A stretch of 64,000 nucleotides of DNA, taken from the NCBI GenBank assembly GCA_002238865.1, contig MPNE01000008.1, positions 62,001 through 126,000 of the forward strand, given 5' to 3'. This document shows, in pieces, positions 55,620 to 64,000 of the stretch (the first letter of the stretch is position 1; every line of letters begins with the position of its first letter). Origin of the DNA: Gemmatimonadetes bacterium bin94. GTDB taxonomy: Bacteria; Gemmatimonadota; Gemmatimonadetes; Longimicrobiales; Gaopeijiaceae. The notes beneath the pieces are model-generated. The model had not been told where the DNA came from, ran no database searches, and saw only the letters and a list, made by a program, of their open reading frames with translations. Position numbers and translations under genes: made by a program.

Positions 55620-57449
55620 CTACCTCATTCCGCAGGGCCGACCGGCTTCGCGTATCGCGTCGGCTGCACCCTCCAACGGGTAGGTGTAGCGGACGGAGCC
55701 CACTTCCTCCCAGTCCAGTTCGATCACCAGCGAGTCGCTCGCCATCGAAGGACTCTCCAGGAGACGCCTGACGAATTCGGCATCCGAACTCTCGCCCGTG
55801 TCCCTGTCCCGGGCGTCCTCCTGGTCAAGGAAGATCCGGTAGCGGGCGGGGACCGCGCGGGCGTGCAATACAACCGCTTCTTCGCCCCAGGTGGTCCGCA
55901 GTTCCAGGGGACCCGTGACCAATGACCCCGGAACTGGCGGCGCGGTCGGGCGGGGCTGTTCCCAGAACACAAGAGAGACGGGGGCGACGTTCCCCCGTTC
56001 CCTTTCATTGGCGTTGAGGCACAGATACCGGATCAGACTCCGGAAGTCGCCCTCGAGGTCGGCAAGCGCATCGGGCGGAGTTGCGGCGGGAGAATAGGCA
56101 TTGCGCATGGTGTCGAGCGGGTTGCCCTCGTCAGGGTTAATCTCCACCCGCCATTTGGCCGGGTCCTGGTCCGCAGCGGCCCCATCCGTCTCCGCAACAG
56201 CACGGGTGGCAGATGTCGCTGCGGGTAGTTCCACCGCGTCCCTCTGCCCCGTCGCTGCACCTTCCAACGCATACACCACCACGCTCTCCACGTCCATGTC
56301 GTCCGTGTGTACGCCGAGAACCAGCCCATCGGCCACATCCAGAATGCGGAACCTCGGTGGGGCCTGCACCGTGCCCAGCCACTCCCCGTCGGCGGAAATG
56401 ACGGTATAGTCGGGCGCGCCCTCGCGCCGACCTCCCGGCCGGTACGAAGGCAGCCATACCCGGCCCTCCGCGTCGCCGAAAGGAATGGTGAAGAGGGGCA
56501 TCGGGCCGCCGATGACCGCCCGATAAACGGCCATGTCATCATCGGTCATGCGATCGATGTCGGCATCCGCCGCGCCCGGGTTGGCCATCTGGTTGCCCGC
56601 CCGGAATCCGGCCTCGATCCCGTCAAGCAACTCCTCCGTCAGCGGAGCCGCCTCGGCCTGCCAGCGCACGATCCGGGTCACGGTGCCATCGGGCAGACGC
56701 CAGGTGACCTCCGGCCTGTCGGAACGGGCGTAGACGAAATGACCGGAGGCGACCGCAACCGTGCCGCCCGCTCCGATCGGGTTCCACCGCAGCCCCGGCG
56801 GAGGTCGCGAGATGAAGTCGTAGGACGCGACCGTGTCGAGGGCGCCGGTCCCCATGTCGAAGCTGGCCATGTGCCCCGGGAGCCATTCACCTTCGAAGCC
56901 GGACCTGAACGAATTCGTGGCCATCAACAACTCGCCGGATGAGCCGATTCCCTGGACGCCCAGACCGCGCGTGTGCCGGATGTCCACCGTGCGCTCGACA
57001 GCCCCGTCGGCGAAAACGGTCACCCGGTACAGGTCGCGGTCGGCCGCCAGAACCATGTCCTGCCCCAGCGCGAAAACGGCTCCGACATAGCTGACGTCGC
57101 CCGGTCCCTCTCCCGGCCCGGCCAGCACCTCGTGCGTCGTGCCGTCCGGACTCAACACGACCAGTTCCTCGTTGAACACGTCCGAGACCACGGCGCTGCC
57201 GTCCGGGAAGAGGCTGCCGGCGTCGATTCCCTGGAACGCGTAGTCGCCCGGGCTGGCACCGTGCCGGTACAGTGGCTCCGCAGAGAACCGGAAGGGAGCA
57301 TCGATGACCGGGGTCCCCATGTACTCCACGATCCGCACACCGGCGCTGTCTTCGACTTGGACCGGGATGCCCGCGGTCGAGCCGGTTTCGGGCTGGCACG
57401 CCGCGAGGGCCACCGCCACCATGAGGATGAGCTGGCTTCGGCTTGGCAT
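55620..57449 (-). CDS. Six-bladed beta-propeller lipoprotein
   Basis: A 609-residue lipoprotein (MVAVALAACQPE). The mature N-terminus VQVEDSAGVRIVEYMGTPVID matches the DSAG-RI motif of the protein at 14425, followed by propeller blades (YAFQGIDAGSLFPDGSAVVSDVFNEELVVLSPDG, GEGPGDVSYVGAVFALGQDMVLAADRDLYRVTVF). Beyond the propeller (from ~residue 400) is an extra ~200-residue domain without a recognisable family (FRSLIRYLCLNANERERGNVAPVSLVFWEQPR). No catalytic motif is evident. Its ATG overlaps the stop of the upstream M28 peptidase by one base (TGATG), so the two are translationally coupled and may act together at the cell envelope. Confidence 0.83.
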   Translation of the reverse strand: MPSRSQLILMVAVALAACQPETGSTAGIPVQVEDSAGVRIVEYMGTPVIDAPFRFSAEPLYRHGASPGDYAFQGIDAGSLFPDGSAVVSDVFNEELVVLSPDGTTHEVLAGPGEGPGDVSYVGAVFALGQDMVLAADRDLYRVTVFADGAVERTVDIRHTRGLGVQGIGSSGELLMATNSFRSGFEGEWLPGHMASFDMGTGALDTVASYDFISRPPPGLRWNPIGAGGTVAVASGHFVYARSDRPEVTWRLPDGTVTRIVRWQAEAAPLTEELLDGIEAGFRAGNQMANPGAADADIDRMTDDDMAVYRAVIGGPMPLFTIPFGDAEGRVWLPSYRPGGRREGAPDYTVISADGEWLGTVQAPPRFRILDVADGLVLGVHTDDMDVESVVVYALEGAATGQRDAVELPAATSATRAVAETDGAAADQDPAKWRVEINPDEGNPLDTMRNAYSPAATPPDALADLEGDFRSLIRYLCLNANERERGNVAPVSLVFWEQPRPTAPPVPGSLVTGPLELRTTWGEEAVVLHARAVPARYRIFLDQEDARDRDTGESSDAEFVRRLLESPSMASDSLVIELDWEEVGSVRYTYPLEGAADAIREAGRPCGMR

Positions 57450-60400
57450 CAGTTCGCTCGCCGGGGTGATCGGCCAGCTGGTGTCGGGTGGAGGTGGCCT
57501 CGGACCGGGATGGTGTCGGGCCGGATCGTATCGGGGCGGACGGAGTCCCCGGGTGCGGCCACGGTGTCGGCTTCCGCCGCCACAGGCTCCTCCTGGGCGC
57601 CCACATCCTCCTCCGCGCCCGCCGGCTCCGACGCCGTCTCCATCCGCACCTCACCGGTCCCCACGTTTACCGAAAACACGGTGCGGATCATGGCCCGGTC
57701 CGACAGCATGCGGATATTGGGCGCAAGCTCGGGGGGCCTGGCAAAGCGGTCCGTCCCCAAAAGCTCGCTGGGGCGAAGGTGATGCTCCACCACGGCGAAG
57801 CGCAGGTCCCCCGCACTTTCCTCACGCTCGAAATCGAGGAAAACGCCGTCGCCCGCCGGCGTACCCCAGTGCTCGATCCGTGACCCGCGATGGTCGCCGG
57901 GAACGGATTTGCCGTTCACCGCGGCCAGAGGGGGACCGCCTTCGCCGAATTGGAAGAGCACCATCTCCGCGCCGATCCCGGAAGCGACACTCACCCGCAG
58001 CAAGCCCGAAGGGACGGTGCTGTCCGCCACGATGGACACGGTGGGCGGGGGCGCGTCGAGCGGCTCCGCCGCCGCGAGGGCAAAGCGAACGCCCCGGGTG
58101 TTGAGTTCGCCGAGTGCGTCCAGTGGCTCGGCCGTGGCGGGGGACGAAAACGGCCCGGCTGCAGCGGACGCCCACTGGACGCCCCGATCCGAGTCGTCCC
58201 GCGTGGGGTCCGTGCCCCAATAGGCGGACCCGGTTTCGCGGTCCAGCGCGTAGACGAGCGTCGAAGGGGCGGGCCGCTCGGCCGAGGGTGTGGCGGTCCA
58301 CATTCCGACCGCGAGGAACGCGCCCGCCATCGCCAAACCCGCGAGAGGTGCCCACCATCCGTTCGGCTCCCGCATCGTATCCAAAAGCGGCAGCAACAGG
58401 ATAAAGATGAGCGCGGCCAACGCGGCCACCGCCGGCGCCAGCCCCAGTCCCATGGCCAGCCACACACCCTCGGTCAACGGCGTGAGCACGACCACGACGG
58501 GCACGGCGGCCACGACCGCTGCCAGCCAGCGCAGGAAACCCGGCCGCCCGCTGCGGGGCAGTCTCACGATGGCCAGAGCGCCAACACACGCCGCCAGCGC
58601 GGGCCACTGCATGTTCATGGCTGCCATCGGGAACATCACGGTCGTCACGCCTGCCAACGCAACCGGTACGAACAGGCCCCCGACGACCAGCTCACCCAGC
58701 GAGAACCACCTCCTGAGCAATGCCAGGATCGCTGTGACGAGGGCGAACGTGAAGCTCACGATTGCAAGGACATACCATCCCTCATTGTGAAACACCCCCG
58801 CGTCGAGCGCTCCGGCTTCCACGTGGGCGCCGCTTCGCCACTGGACCAGGTAGAAGGCCGCCACGCCGGCCGCGACCCACCACACGACCCCGGCTACGAG
58901 GCCCACGAGAACCCCGCTCGTCCGTGACCCTCCCCGCTTCCCCACCAGGAACGCGGCGACCCAGGCCACCACCGCCAGCACGCCCAACAGCCAGATCCAC
59001 AGGGCGCCGTAGGTCACCAGCCCGAGGAACGGAATCGAGATGAAGCTGACATCGGGCCCGTCCACCTCCGTCAGATCCGCGTCGCCGAAGTGCTGGAGCA
59101 TGGCCAGAGCGTGCTCACCGTGGTGCTGCAGCGTCCGCTCGTCGAAGTTCTCGGGCGTGTCGTAGACCTGGTGGTAGACGTGCGCCCGACCCAGGCCGGC
59201 GAAGTTCAGCCCCTGCTTCCCGGCTTCCTTGAAGGGTGTGAAGTCCGTGTCGTTGGACATGCGCTGATAGATCTCGTAGCTCACCGAATTCGCGGCCGGA
59301 TAGGGATCCGCCTGGCGCATCGCCTCGATCACCCAGCCGTTTTCGGCACCCGTCTCGAACATCATGGACGGGCCACCACCCCCCCGCATTTCGATCGAGA
59401 TCAAGAGGGCGACGTCTTCCATCCACGGGTGCTCGTCGACGAACGCGCGGGCACCCAGCAGTCCCGGCTCTTCCGCGTCGGTGAGCAGGACGATCAGGTC
59501 GTTGCGGAGCTGGGCGCGCTCACCCAGCGCTCTCAGCGCCTCCAGGATGGCGACGACACCTGAGCCGTCGTCCCCGGCGCCGCGTGCGATCTCGCGGCTG
59601 TCGTAGTGCGCGGTGACGAGCACGGCACGGCCGCCGGGGTCCGCGCCGGGGATCCTGGCCACCACGTTCCGGATCGTCGCCGCAGTCGGGGCAAAACCGC
59701 CTCCCGCGAACGAGGTGGTGGTCTGCACGGCGGGCTCGTGCCCGAGGCCGCGCAACTCTTCCAGCAGGTATTCGCGCACCCGGCCGTGCGCGGGGGAGCC
59801 GGGGGGATGGGCGTCCGAGGCGATGCGCACGAGGTGGGTCATCGCCCGCGCCGAAGAGAACACCGAGTCCGGGGCGCTGGCCGGAACCGGGGCCGGAGCC
59901 ACGCGGAAGGAGCTCGAGAACCAGGCGGCGACGACAAGGAGGACAAGGGATACGGGCCCGCGCATGCCTCCCCAGGGGGGCGGAGCCAGGGTGGCCTCTT
60001 CCGGGGCGGCGGCCTCGGGTGCGGAACCGGCTTCCGTCGGGGGGCCGGCCTGCGTCGGTGGGCCGGCTTTCGTCGCTCGGCCAACGCGCGGATCACTCCC
60101 CACCGTCGCTGGAGCTGCCGCCGGCGCAGCCTTCTTCCGCTTGCGGCCGCCGAAAAGAGACCGCTTGCGACGTCCGGGCTTCCTGGCGGGGGGTTTGCGG
60201 CCGGCTGTGGACGGATCATCCCGGCGCTTCGAGCGGTCCCCGGGCGATGCCCGCCCCGCCGCTGGCGCCTGACCTGCCGCTGGTGCCCGGCCCGCCGCCG
60301 GAGGACGACCCGCCGGCGATGCCCGCTCCCCAACCGTCGCCGGGTCCGAGGCCGACTTACCCGCACCACCCTCTTCCTCCGCGTCCTTCGCTGCCGCCTC

Positions 60401-60493
60401 CTCCGCGATATCGCGCTCCAGCTCCTCGATCTCGTCTTCGCTGATCCCCAATTCCGCGAAGGACGGAATCCTCGGCAGCTTGTCGTCGCTCAT
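57449..60493 (-). CDS. M28-family membrane zinc aminopeptidase with long disordered N-terminus
   Basis: A 1014-residue protein. Residues 1-175 are a cytoplasmic, charged, low-complexity tail with near-repeats (AAGRAPAAGQAPAAGRA) and basic clusters (RKPGRRKRSLFGGRKRKK). One transmembrane helix (PVSLVLLVVAAWF) precedes an M28 domain with all zinc/catalytic positions: LVTAHYDSREIARGAGDDGSGVVA, LLTDAEEPGLLGARAF, ISIEMRGGGG, and HVYHQVYDTPENFD. The second half has about 8-9 membrane segments, then a beta-rich domain and a Pro/Asp tail (SVRPDTIRPDTIPVRG). The layout recalls the eukaryotic ERMP1/Pff1 M28 peptidases. The peptidase domain should face the periplasm. It is co-transcribed with the propeller gene. 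Confidence 0.9.
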   Translation of the reverse strand: MSDDKLPRIPSFAELGISEDEIEELERDIAEEAAAKDAEEEGGAGKSASDPATVGERASPAGRPPAAGRAPAAGQAPAAGRASPGDRSKRRDDPSTAGRKPPARKPGRRKRSLFGGRKRKKAAPAAAPATVGSDPRVGRATKAGPPTQAGPPTEAGSAPEAAAPEEATLAPPPWGGMRGPVSLVLLVVAAWFSSSFRVAPAPVPASAPDSVFSSARAMTHLVRIASDAHPPGSPAHGRVREYLLEELRGLGHEPAVQTTTSFAGGGFAPTAATIRNVVARIPGADPGGRAVLVTAHYDSREIARGAGDDGSGVVAILEALRALGERAQLRNDLIVLLTDAEEPGLLGARAFVDEHPWMEDVALLISIEMRGGGGPSMMFETGAENGWVIEAMRQADPYPAANSVSYEIYQRMSNDTDFTPFKEAGKQGLNFAGLGRAHVYHQVYDTPENFDERTLQHHGEHALAMLQHFGDADLTEVDGPDVSFISIPFLGLVTYGALWIWLLGVLAVVAWVAAFLVGKRGGSRTSGVLVGLVAGVVWWVAAGVAAFYLVQWRSGAHVEAGALDAGVFHNEGWYVLAIVSFTFALVTAILALLRRWFSLGELVVGGLFVPVALAGVTTVMFPMAAMNMQWPALAACVGALAIVRLPRSGRPGFLRWLAAVVAAVPVVVVLTPLTEGVWLAMGLGLAPAVAALAALIFILLLPLLDTMREPNGWWAPLAGLAMAGAFLAVGMWTATPSAERPAPSTLVYALDRETGSAYWGTDPTRDDSDRGVQWASAAAGPFSSPATAEPLDALGELNTRGVRFALAAAEPLDAPPPTVSIVADSTVPSGLLRVSVASGIGAEMVLFQFGEGGPPLAAVNGKSVPGDHRGSRIEHWGTPAGDGVFLDFEREESAGDLRFAVVEHHLRPSELLGTDRFARPPELAPNIRMLSDRAMIRTVFSVNVGTGEVRMETASEPAGAEEDVGAQEEPVAAEADTVAAPGDSVRPDTIRPDTIPVRGHLHPTPAGRSPRRAN

Positions 60494-60505
60494 GATTGGA
60501 CCCCC

Positions 60506-61981
60506 CTACAGCGGGCCGTCTTCCCAGGGTCCCCACAGAGCGAAGGTCCCGCTCGCGACCCCTTCGCCGACCTTGCGTCCACCCTGCTGGTTGAAGAACA
60601 TCACCCGGCCATCGGGACTGTAGCACGAACCCGCGAACTCGCCCGGCTGCGGTCCACCCTCCTCGCGTGCCACCCTCACCAGGTTCACGATCCGTCCGTC
60701 GCGGTCCAGCCCGCGCACGTACTGGTCGCCGGATCCGTCCTCGCACATCACCAGACCCCCGCGCGAGCTCACCACGATGTTGTCCGGACTGTCCAGAACG
60801 TCCTTGGACGGCGACTCGAAGACCAGCGTCAACTCTCCGGTGTCGGCGGATGTCGGCCTGTAGTGGAAGACCTGTCCGGCAGTCGCGTCCCCGCCGTTCG
60901 TCGAGACCACGTAGATCCCGCCGTCGCCGTGGAAGGCACCCTCCAGACGCGCGAACCGCGCGGCGCCCTTCGCGACCCCCTGCTTGAAGACCGCCAGCCG
61001 ATCTTCCTCAGCGGACGCCGGGTCGGGATCGTCGATGTCCACCCAGTGCGCGGGCAAGACTGCCCCGGGGGATTGGCCGCGCGCCGTCAGGTAGCCGGGC
61101 TCTCCGGTCACCGCCATCATCTGCAGCCTGCCGCCGGCGGCAAGCACCCCGGGCTCATCCGGGATGAAGCGGTAGAGCCCCGCCCCGGGAAGCCGGTCCG
61201 GCACGTACCAGGTGTCCTCTGTCTCGTAGACGATGCCCGTCTCCGGATCCACCGCGATCGCCTCGTGGATGAAGCGCCCCATGGCGCGCAGCGGCACCGG
61301 ATCCACCGGACCGGTGGCGGACGCGGCAACTTCGAAGATGTAGCCGTGCTCCTCGTCGAAGCCCGACTCGCGACCGGCGGTGATCTCTTCGCACGACAGC
61401 CAGCTCCCCCACGGCGTGGGTCCCCCGGCGCAGTTCACCCAGGTGCCCGCCAACGACACGAACTCGTCCACGAGTTCGATGCTCAGGTCGCCACCCTGTT
61501 CCGAGATTCGCACCTCCAGCGACGTCGTGCCCCCGCTGGCTTTCCCGTCGTAGTACGGCTCGCCGATGGCCTGGCCCGTGTCCGGCTCATCCACCATCTC
61601 GTGGTTGCGAATCAGTCGGACGTTGCCGTTGGGAAGGGGAAAGGCGGCCATCCCGTCGAACGCGTTGGGCACGATCAGCCCGTCACGCACCGACGACGGC
61701 AATCCGCCGCTGCTGATGCGCACGCACCGGAAGGTCTCGGGGATCTCGAACTCGGGGCAGTCGGCGCTCGTCACCAGAGGACCGTAGGGTTCGATGAACG
61801 GGCTGCCGTCGCCCCGGAGAACGGCATCCGCGCCATCGGCCGGATCCGCCACCTTCGAGCCGGCGTCACCACGCGCGCGAAGCCCGTTGAACGCGGCGAG
61901 TCCCGCAAGGGAGGGTGTCAGCACGACGCCCCCCGTGGCGGAAGCGAGCTTGGTCAGAAAGACACGGCGGGCAATCGTCAT
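60506..61981 (-). CDS. PhoX-like (DUF839) Tat-exported phosphatase-family protein
   Basis: A 491-residue protein with a Tat-type signal (MTIARRVFLTKLASATGGVVL). The DUF839/PhoX propeller motifs are LVTSADCPEFEIPETFRCVRIS, AAFPLPNGNVRLIRNHEM, LAGTWVNCAGGPTPWGSWLSCEE, RFIHEAIAVDPETGIVYETEDT, and DSPDNIVVSSRGGLVMCEDGSG. PhoX enzymes are calcium/iron alkaline phosphatases active on phosphomonoesters. The E-x and C residues used for the metal cluster in PhoX appear in the CEE and YETED segments, so phosphatase activity is plausible but unproven. The gene ends 12 bases before the M28 gene, so the three minus-strand genes may be one transcript. It is divergent from the epimerase across 160 bases. 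Confidence 0.87.
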   Translation of the reverse strand: MTIARRVFLTKLASATGGVVLTPSLAGLAAFNGLRARGDAGSKVADPADGADAVLRGDGSPFIEPYGPLVTSADCPEFEIPETFRCVRISSGGLPSSVRDGLIVPNAFDGMAAFPLPNGNVRLIRNHEMVDEPDTGQAIGEPYYDGKASGGTTSLEVRISEQGGDLSIELVDEFVSLAGTWVNCAGGPTPWGSWLSCEEITAGRESGFDEEHGYIFEVAASATGPVDPVPLRAMGRFIHEAIAVDPETGIVYETEDTWYVPDRLPGAGLYRFIPDEPGVLAAGGRLQMMAVTGEPGYLTARGQSPGAVLPAHWVDIDDPDPASAEEDRLAVFKQGVAKGAARFARLEGAFHGDGGIYVVSTNGGDATAGQVFHYRPTSADTGELTLVFESPSKDVLDSPDNIVVSSRGGLVMCEDGSGDQYVRGLDRDGRIVNLVRVAREEGGPQPGEFAGSCYSPDGRVMFFNQQGGRKVGEGVASGTFALWGPWEDGPL

Positions 61982-62141
61982 CTACTTCACCTCGAGCCGG
62001 GTGAGCGGAGCGCGTTCGTTTGCGAACTACCACAGTGGCGATCCGCGCGCCCATAGCCAACCCCAGTGACGTAACTGTTTCCCCGCAGGTTGCAAATCCG
62101 TACCTTGTTGCCCGGAGCGAAACCAGCAGGAGGCAACGAGA

Positions 62142-63314
62142 ATGGCGGAACAGGGCAAGATGTTGTGGCAGAACCGGCGGGACTTTCTGAAGACGTCCGC
62201 TGCGGCGGCGGGGGCCCTCGGTCTCGGCTTCGGCTGCGGCCCTTACGGAGATGCAGGCGGCGACGACCCGGCGCCCATGTCCATTCTGGTCCTGGGCGGA
62301 ACCGCGTTCATCGGCCCGCACACGGTGCGGTACGCGGTTTCGCGAGGCCACACGGTCACCCTCTTCAACCGGGGACGAACCAACACTCACCTCTTCCCCG
62401 ATCTGGAGAAGCTCGTCGGTGACCGTGACGGCGACCTGGCCGCCCTGGAAGGCCGCCGCTGGGACGCGGTGATCGACAATTCGGGCTTTGTCCCGAGGCT
62501 TGTGCGTGACTCGGCGACGCTCCTCGCCGATTCGGGACGATACCTGTTCGTTTCGTCCATCTCGGCCTACAAGGATCTCACGCCACACGGAATCACCGAG
62601 GACTACGAAGTGGGCCGGATCGAGGATCCCACCGTCGAGGAGGTCACCGGCCTCACATACGGCCCCCTCAAGGCCCTCTGCGAGGAAGCGGTGCAGGAGA
62701 TTTTCGGCGAGCGCGCCAACATCGTGCGGCCCGGCTACATCGTCGGCCCCGGGGACAACAGCGACCGGTGGACGTACTGGCCCGTCCGGGTAGCGGCCGG
62801 CGGCGACATGGCAGTGCCCGGCACTCCCGAAGATCCGGTCCAGTTCATCGATGCGCGCGACCTGGGAGCATGGATGGTTCGCATGCTGGAAGACGAGGTC
62901 GGCGGTGTCTTCAACGGCGTGGGACCCGCGGAACCCGTGGACATGCGCCAGATGCTGGAGGCGTGCCGCGACGTGAGCGGGTCCGACACCGCCTTCCACT
63001 GGATCGATGCGGAGTTTATCGAGGAGCAGGGGGCCGTGTACCCGATCTGGAACACCACGACCGGCGATTGGGGCGGCGCCCACCTGGTGGACGTTTCCCG
63101 CCAGCTCGAAACCGGCTACACAAGCCGTCCGATCACCGAGACCATCCGCGACACGTTGGAATGGTGGAACGGGCTGAGCGAGGATGACCGGCCAGGAGGC
63201 GTGATGCGCAGCGGACTCCGCAAGCCGCCGGATCTCGCGTTCGCGCCGGCCACGATGGAGGCGATGATGGAAGTTGAAGCGGCGTTGCTGGAGGCGTGGG
63301 CCGCACGCGGCTAG
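62142..63314 (+). CDS. Tat-exported NAD-dependent epimerase/dehydratase
   Basis: A 390-residue extended short-chain dehydrogenase. The N-terminus is a Tat signal (MLWQNRRDFLKTSAAAAGALGLGFGC). The Rossmann fold begins at MSILVLGGTAFIGPHTVRYAVSRGHTVTLFNRG. The substrate/proton-relay region reads YLFVSSISAYKD with a downstream TYGPLKALCEEAV in place of the usual YxxxK, so the catalytic Tyr/Lys pair is Y-G-P-L-K, as in several atypical SDR epimerases. Export implies that the NAD cofactor is bound before Tat transport, a feature seen in other Tat-exported Rossmann enzymes. The substrate is unknown, perhaps a nucleotide sugar or sugar. A STAS gene follows after 23 bases. Confidence 0.88.
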   Translation: MAEQGKMLWQNRRDFLKTSAAAAGALGLGFGCGPYGDAGGDDPAPMSILVLGGTAFIGPHTVRYAVSRGHTVTLFNRGRTNTHLFPDLEKLVGDRDGDLAALEGRRWDAVIDNSGFVPRLVRDSATLLADSGRYLFVSSISAYKDLTPHGITEDYEVGRIEDPTVEEVTGLTYGPLKALCEEAVQEIFGERANIVRPGYIVGPGDNSDRWTYWPVRVAAGGDMAVPGTPEDPVQFIDARDLGAWMVRMLEDEVGGVFNGVGPAEPVDMRQMLEACRDVSGSDTAFHWIDAEFIEEQGAVYPIWNTTTGDWGGAHLVDVSRQLETGYTSRPITETIRDTLEWWNGLSEDDRPGGVMRSGLRKPPDLAFAPATMEAMMEVEAALLEAWAARG

Positions 63315-63337
63315 GGACAAGGGGAAGCGAAAGGGTC

Positions 63338-63700
63338 ATGGCAATTCAGATCGACTGGTCGCGTAACAACGGTGTTCTCATCGCGAGGCCGCAGGGGCGC
63401 ATCTTCAGTTCCAACTCAATGGATTGGCAAAGCGCTCTCGAACGCGGCTCCGAGCCAGAGGACAAGGCGATGGTCGTCGATTTCGCTCAGGTTCCTTATC
63501 TGAGCAGCGCCGGCCTCCGGGTCCTGCTGACGCTCGCGAAACAATTCACGGGAGCCGGTCACGCATTCGGGATCTGCCAACTCACCCGCAAGGTCCGGAA
63601 GGTCGTCGACGCCAGTGGCTTCGACAGGGTGGTCTCCGTGTACGAATCCGAAGCCGAGGCGGTCGCCGCGATCACAGGAGCCGACGGCGACGGCTCCTGA
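63338..63700 (+). CDS. STAS-domain anti-sigma factor antagonist-like protein
   Basis: A 120-residue single STAS domain. The ATG at 63338 (MAIQIDWSRNNGVLIARPQGRI) is preceded by a purine-rich GGGGAAGCGAAAGGG; the track start at 63296 lies inside the epimerase gene. The phosphorylation loop reads VDFAQVPYLSSAGLRVLLTLAKQF, with the Ser-Ser-Ala-Gly signature of SpoIIAA/RsbV-type proteins. It would bind and release an anti-sigma kinase in partner switching. No kinase (RsbW-like) or phosphatase gene is in view, so its partners lie elsewhere. Confidence 0.9.
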   Translation: MAIQIDWSRNNGVLIARPQGRIFSSNSMDWQSALERGSEPEDKAMVVDFAQVPYLSSAGLRVLLTLAKQFTGAGHAFGICQLTRKVRKVVDASGFDRVVSVYESEAEAVAAITGADGDGS

Positions 63701-63733
63701 CCGGACAGCGCCGGACAGCGACCCCCGGCAGGC

Positions 63734-64000
63734 TTACACGGGATCCTGGCCACCGGGCTGCACAACCTCGCCGCCGCTGGCCGCCTTCCAGGCGTCGTAG
63801 CGCATCCTGAGCGTCTTCACCGGATTCGCGTTCTCGCCCTCCTGGATGTTCTCGTCGGTAACATCGATGTAGAGCGAGTATTCGCCGTCGTTGAACGACT
63901 CTCCTTCGGGGTCGTCGGACTCTGCGACGAGGATGTAGGCGACAAACGATGTCTTCCCGTCGCAGGGCACGTGGTCGAGCACCGGTTCCGATTCGCAGGT
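63734..64000 (-). CDS. C-terminal part of an unknown protein, 5' end outside window
   Basis: The frame is open to the right edge (reading TCESEPVLDHVPCDG before the track start), so the 82-residue track ORF is only the visible tail of a longer gene. The visible sequence has two Cys about ten residues apart, an acidic beta-rich stretch (ILVAESDDPEGESFNDGEYSLYIDVTDENIQEG) and a short basic segment (VKTLRMRYDAWKAA). I do not recognise a family. It is convergent with the STAS gene, 33 bases apart. Confidence 0.6.
   Translation of the reverse strand, partial: TCESEPVLDHVPCDGKTSFVAYILVAESDDPEGESFNDGEYSLYIDVTDENIQEGENANPVKTLRMRYDAWKAASGGEVVQPGGQDPV

Noticed and set aside
60001-60400. Tandem DNA repeat in the M28 N-terminus
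   Set aside because: The protein near-repeats are short and imperfect at DNA level; they reflect low-complexity Ala/Gly/Arg/Pro coding rather than a true tandem array.

Overview
The window is high-GC, gene-dense DNA from a Gram-negative bacterium with an outer membrane. It carries a SusC/SusD pair, a FG-GAP/UnbV surface protein, many lipoproteins and at least seven Tat (twin-arginine) export signals. Two lipoproteins begin with the DSAG(V/I)RI(V/I)E six-bladed propeller motif, which I associate with Gemmatimonadota. My best guess is a marine or host-associated Gemmatimonadota, but this is inference because no rRNA or marker gene is present. I saw no rRNA, tRNA, CRISPR array, phage or integrase gene.

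Layout. 1-4.4 kb: minus-strand operon of an M16 peptidase pair and a BNR-repeat protein cut by the left edge. 4.6-7.0 kb: octaheme cytochrome with HEAT/TPR repeats. 7.0-24.4 kb: an L-arabinose glycan locus with two sulfatases, a GH146-like and a GH127-like beta-L-arabinofuranosidase, araA, a lipoprotein aldose epimerase, a sodium/sugar symporter, araB, araD and a HAD phosphatase. 24.4-25.6 kb: an HD-domain PhnZ/TmpB-like gene facing a wrecked chimera of a gamma-butyrobetaine-dioxygenase-like gene and an MTHFR-like gene. 25.7-35.3 kb: operon of two DUF5695-like proteins, a TPR protein with an HEFTH metalloprotease core, and a proline-racemase/hydroxyproline-epimerase-family enzyme. 35.3-37.1 kb: two secreted lethal-factor-like metalloproteases. 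37.3-46.7 kb: UnbV/FG-GAP protein, a stand-alone TonB-plug-like lipoprotein, a small lipoprotein, SusD and SusC. 46.9-51.0 kb: a decayed ychF fragment, the intact dioxygenase-like and MTHFR-like genes, and a DmdA-like GcvT protein. 51.2-64 kb: cyclophilin, YchF, class V aminotransferase-like protein, acetamidase/formamidase, propeller lipoprotein, M28 membrane peptidase, PhoX-like protein, Tat-exported epimerase, STAS protein and a partial gene.

How the genes may work together. The arabinose genes form a complete route from exported beta-L-arabinofuranosides to D-xylulose 5-phosphate. The route is removal of sulfate and arabinose outside the cytoplasm, mutarotation, sodium-coupled uptake, then AraA, AraB and AraD. 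GH127 enzymes are known for releasing beta-L-arabinose from hydroxyproline-linked oligosaccharides. A hydroxyproline-epimerase-family gene and three HEFxH proteases follow within 15 kb, so the region may attack arabinosylated, possibly sulfated, hydroxyproline-rich glycoproteins. This is a hypothesis.

A second theme is methylated-amine/one-carbon chemistry (trimethylammonium dioxygenase-like, MTHFR-like, DmdA-like, PhnZ/TmpB-like). Its genes have been duplicated and broken between 25 kb and 47 kb. Both copies keep a strongly conserved 5' leader hairpin.
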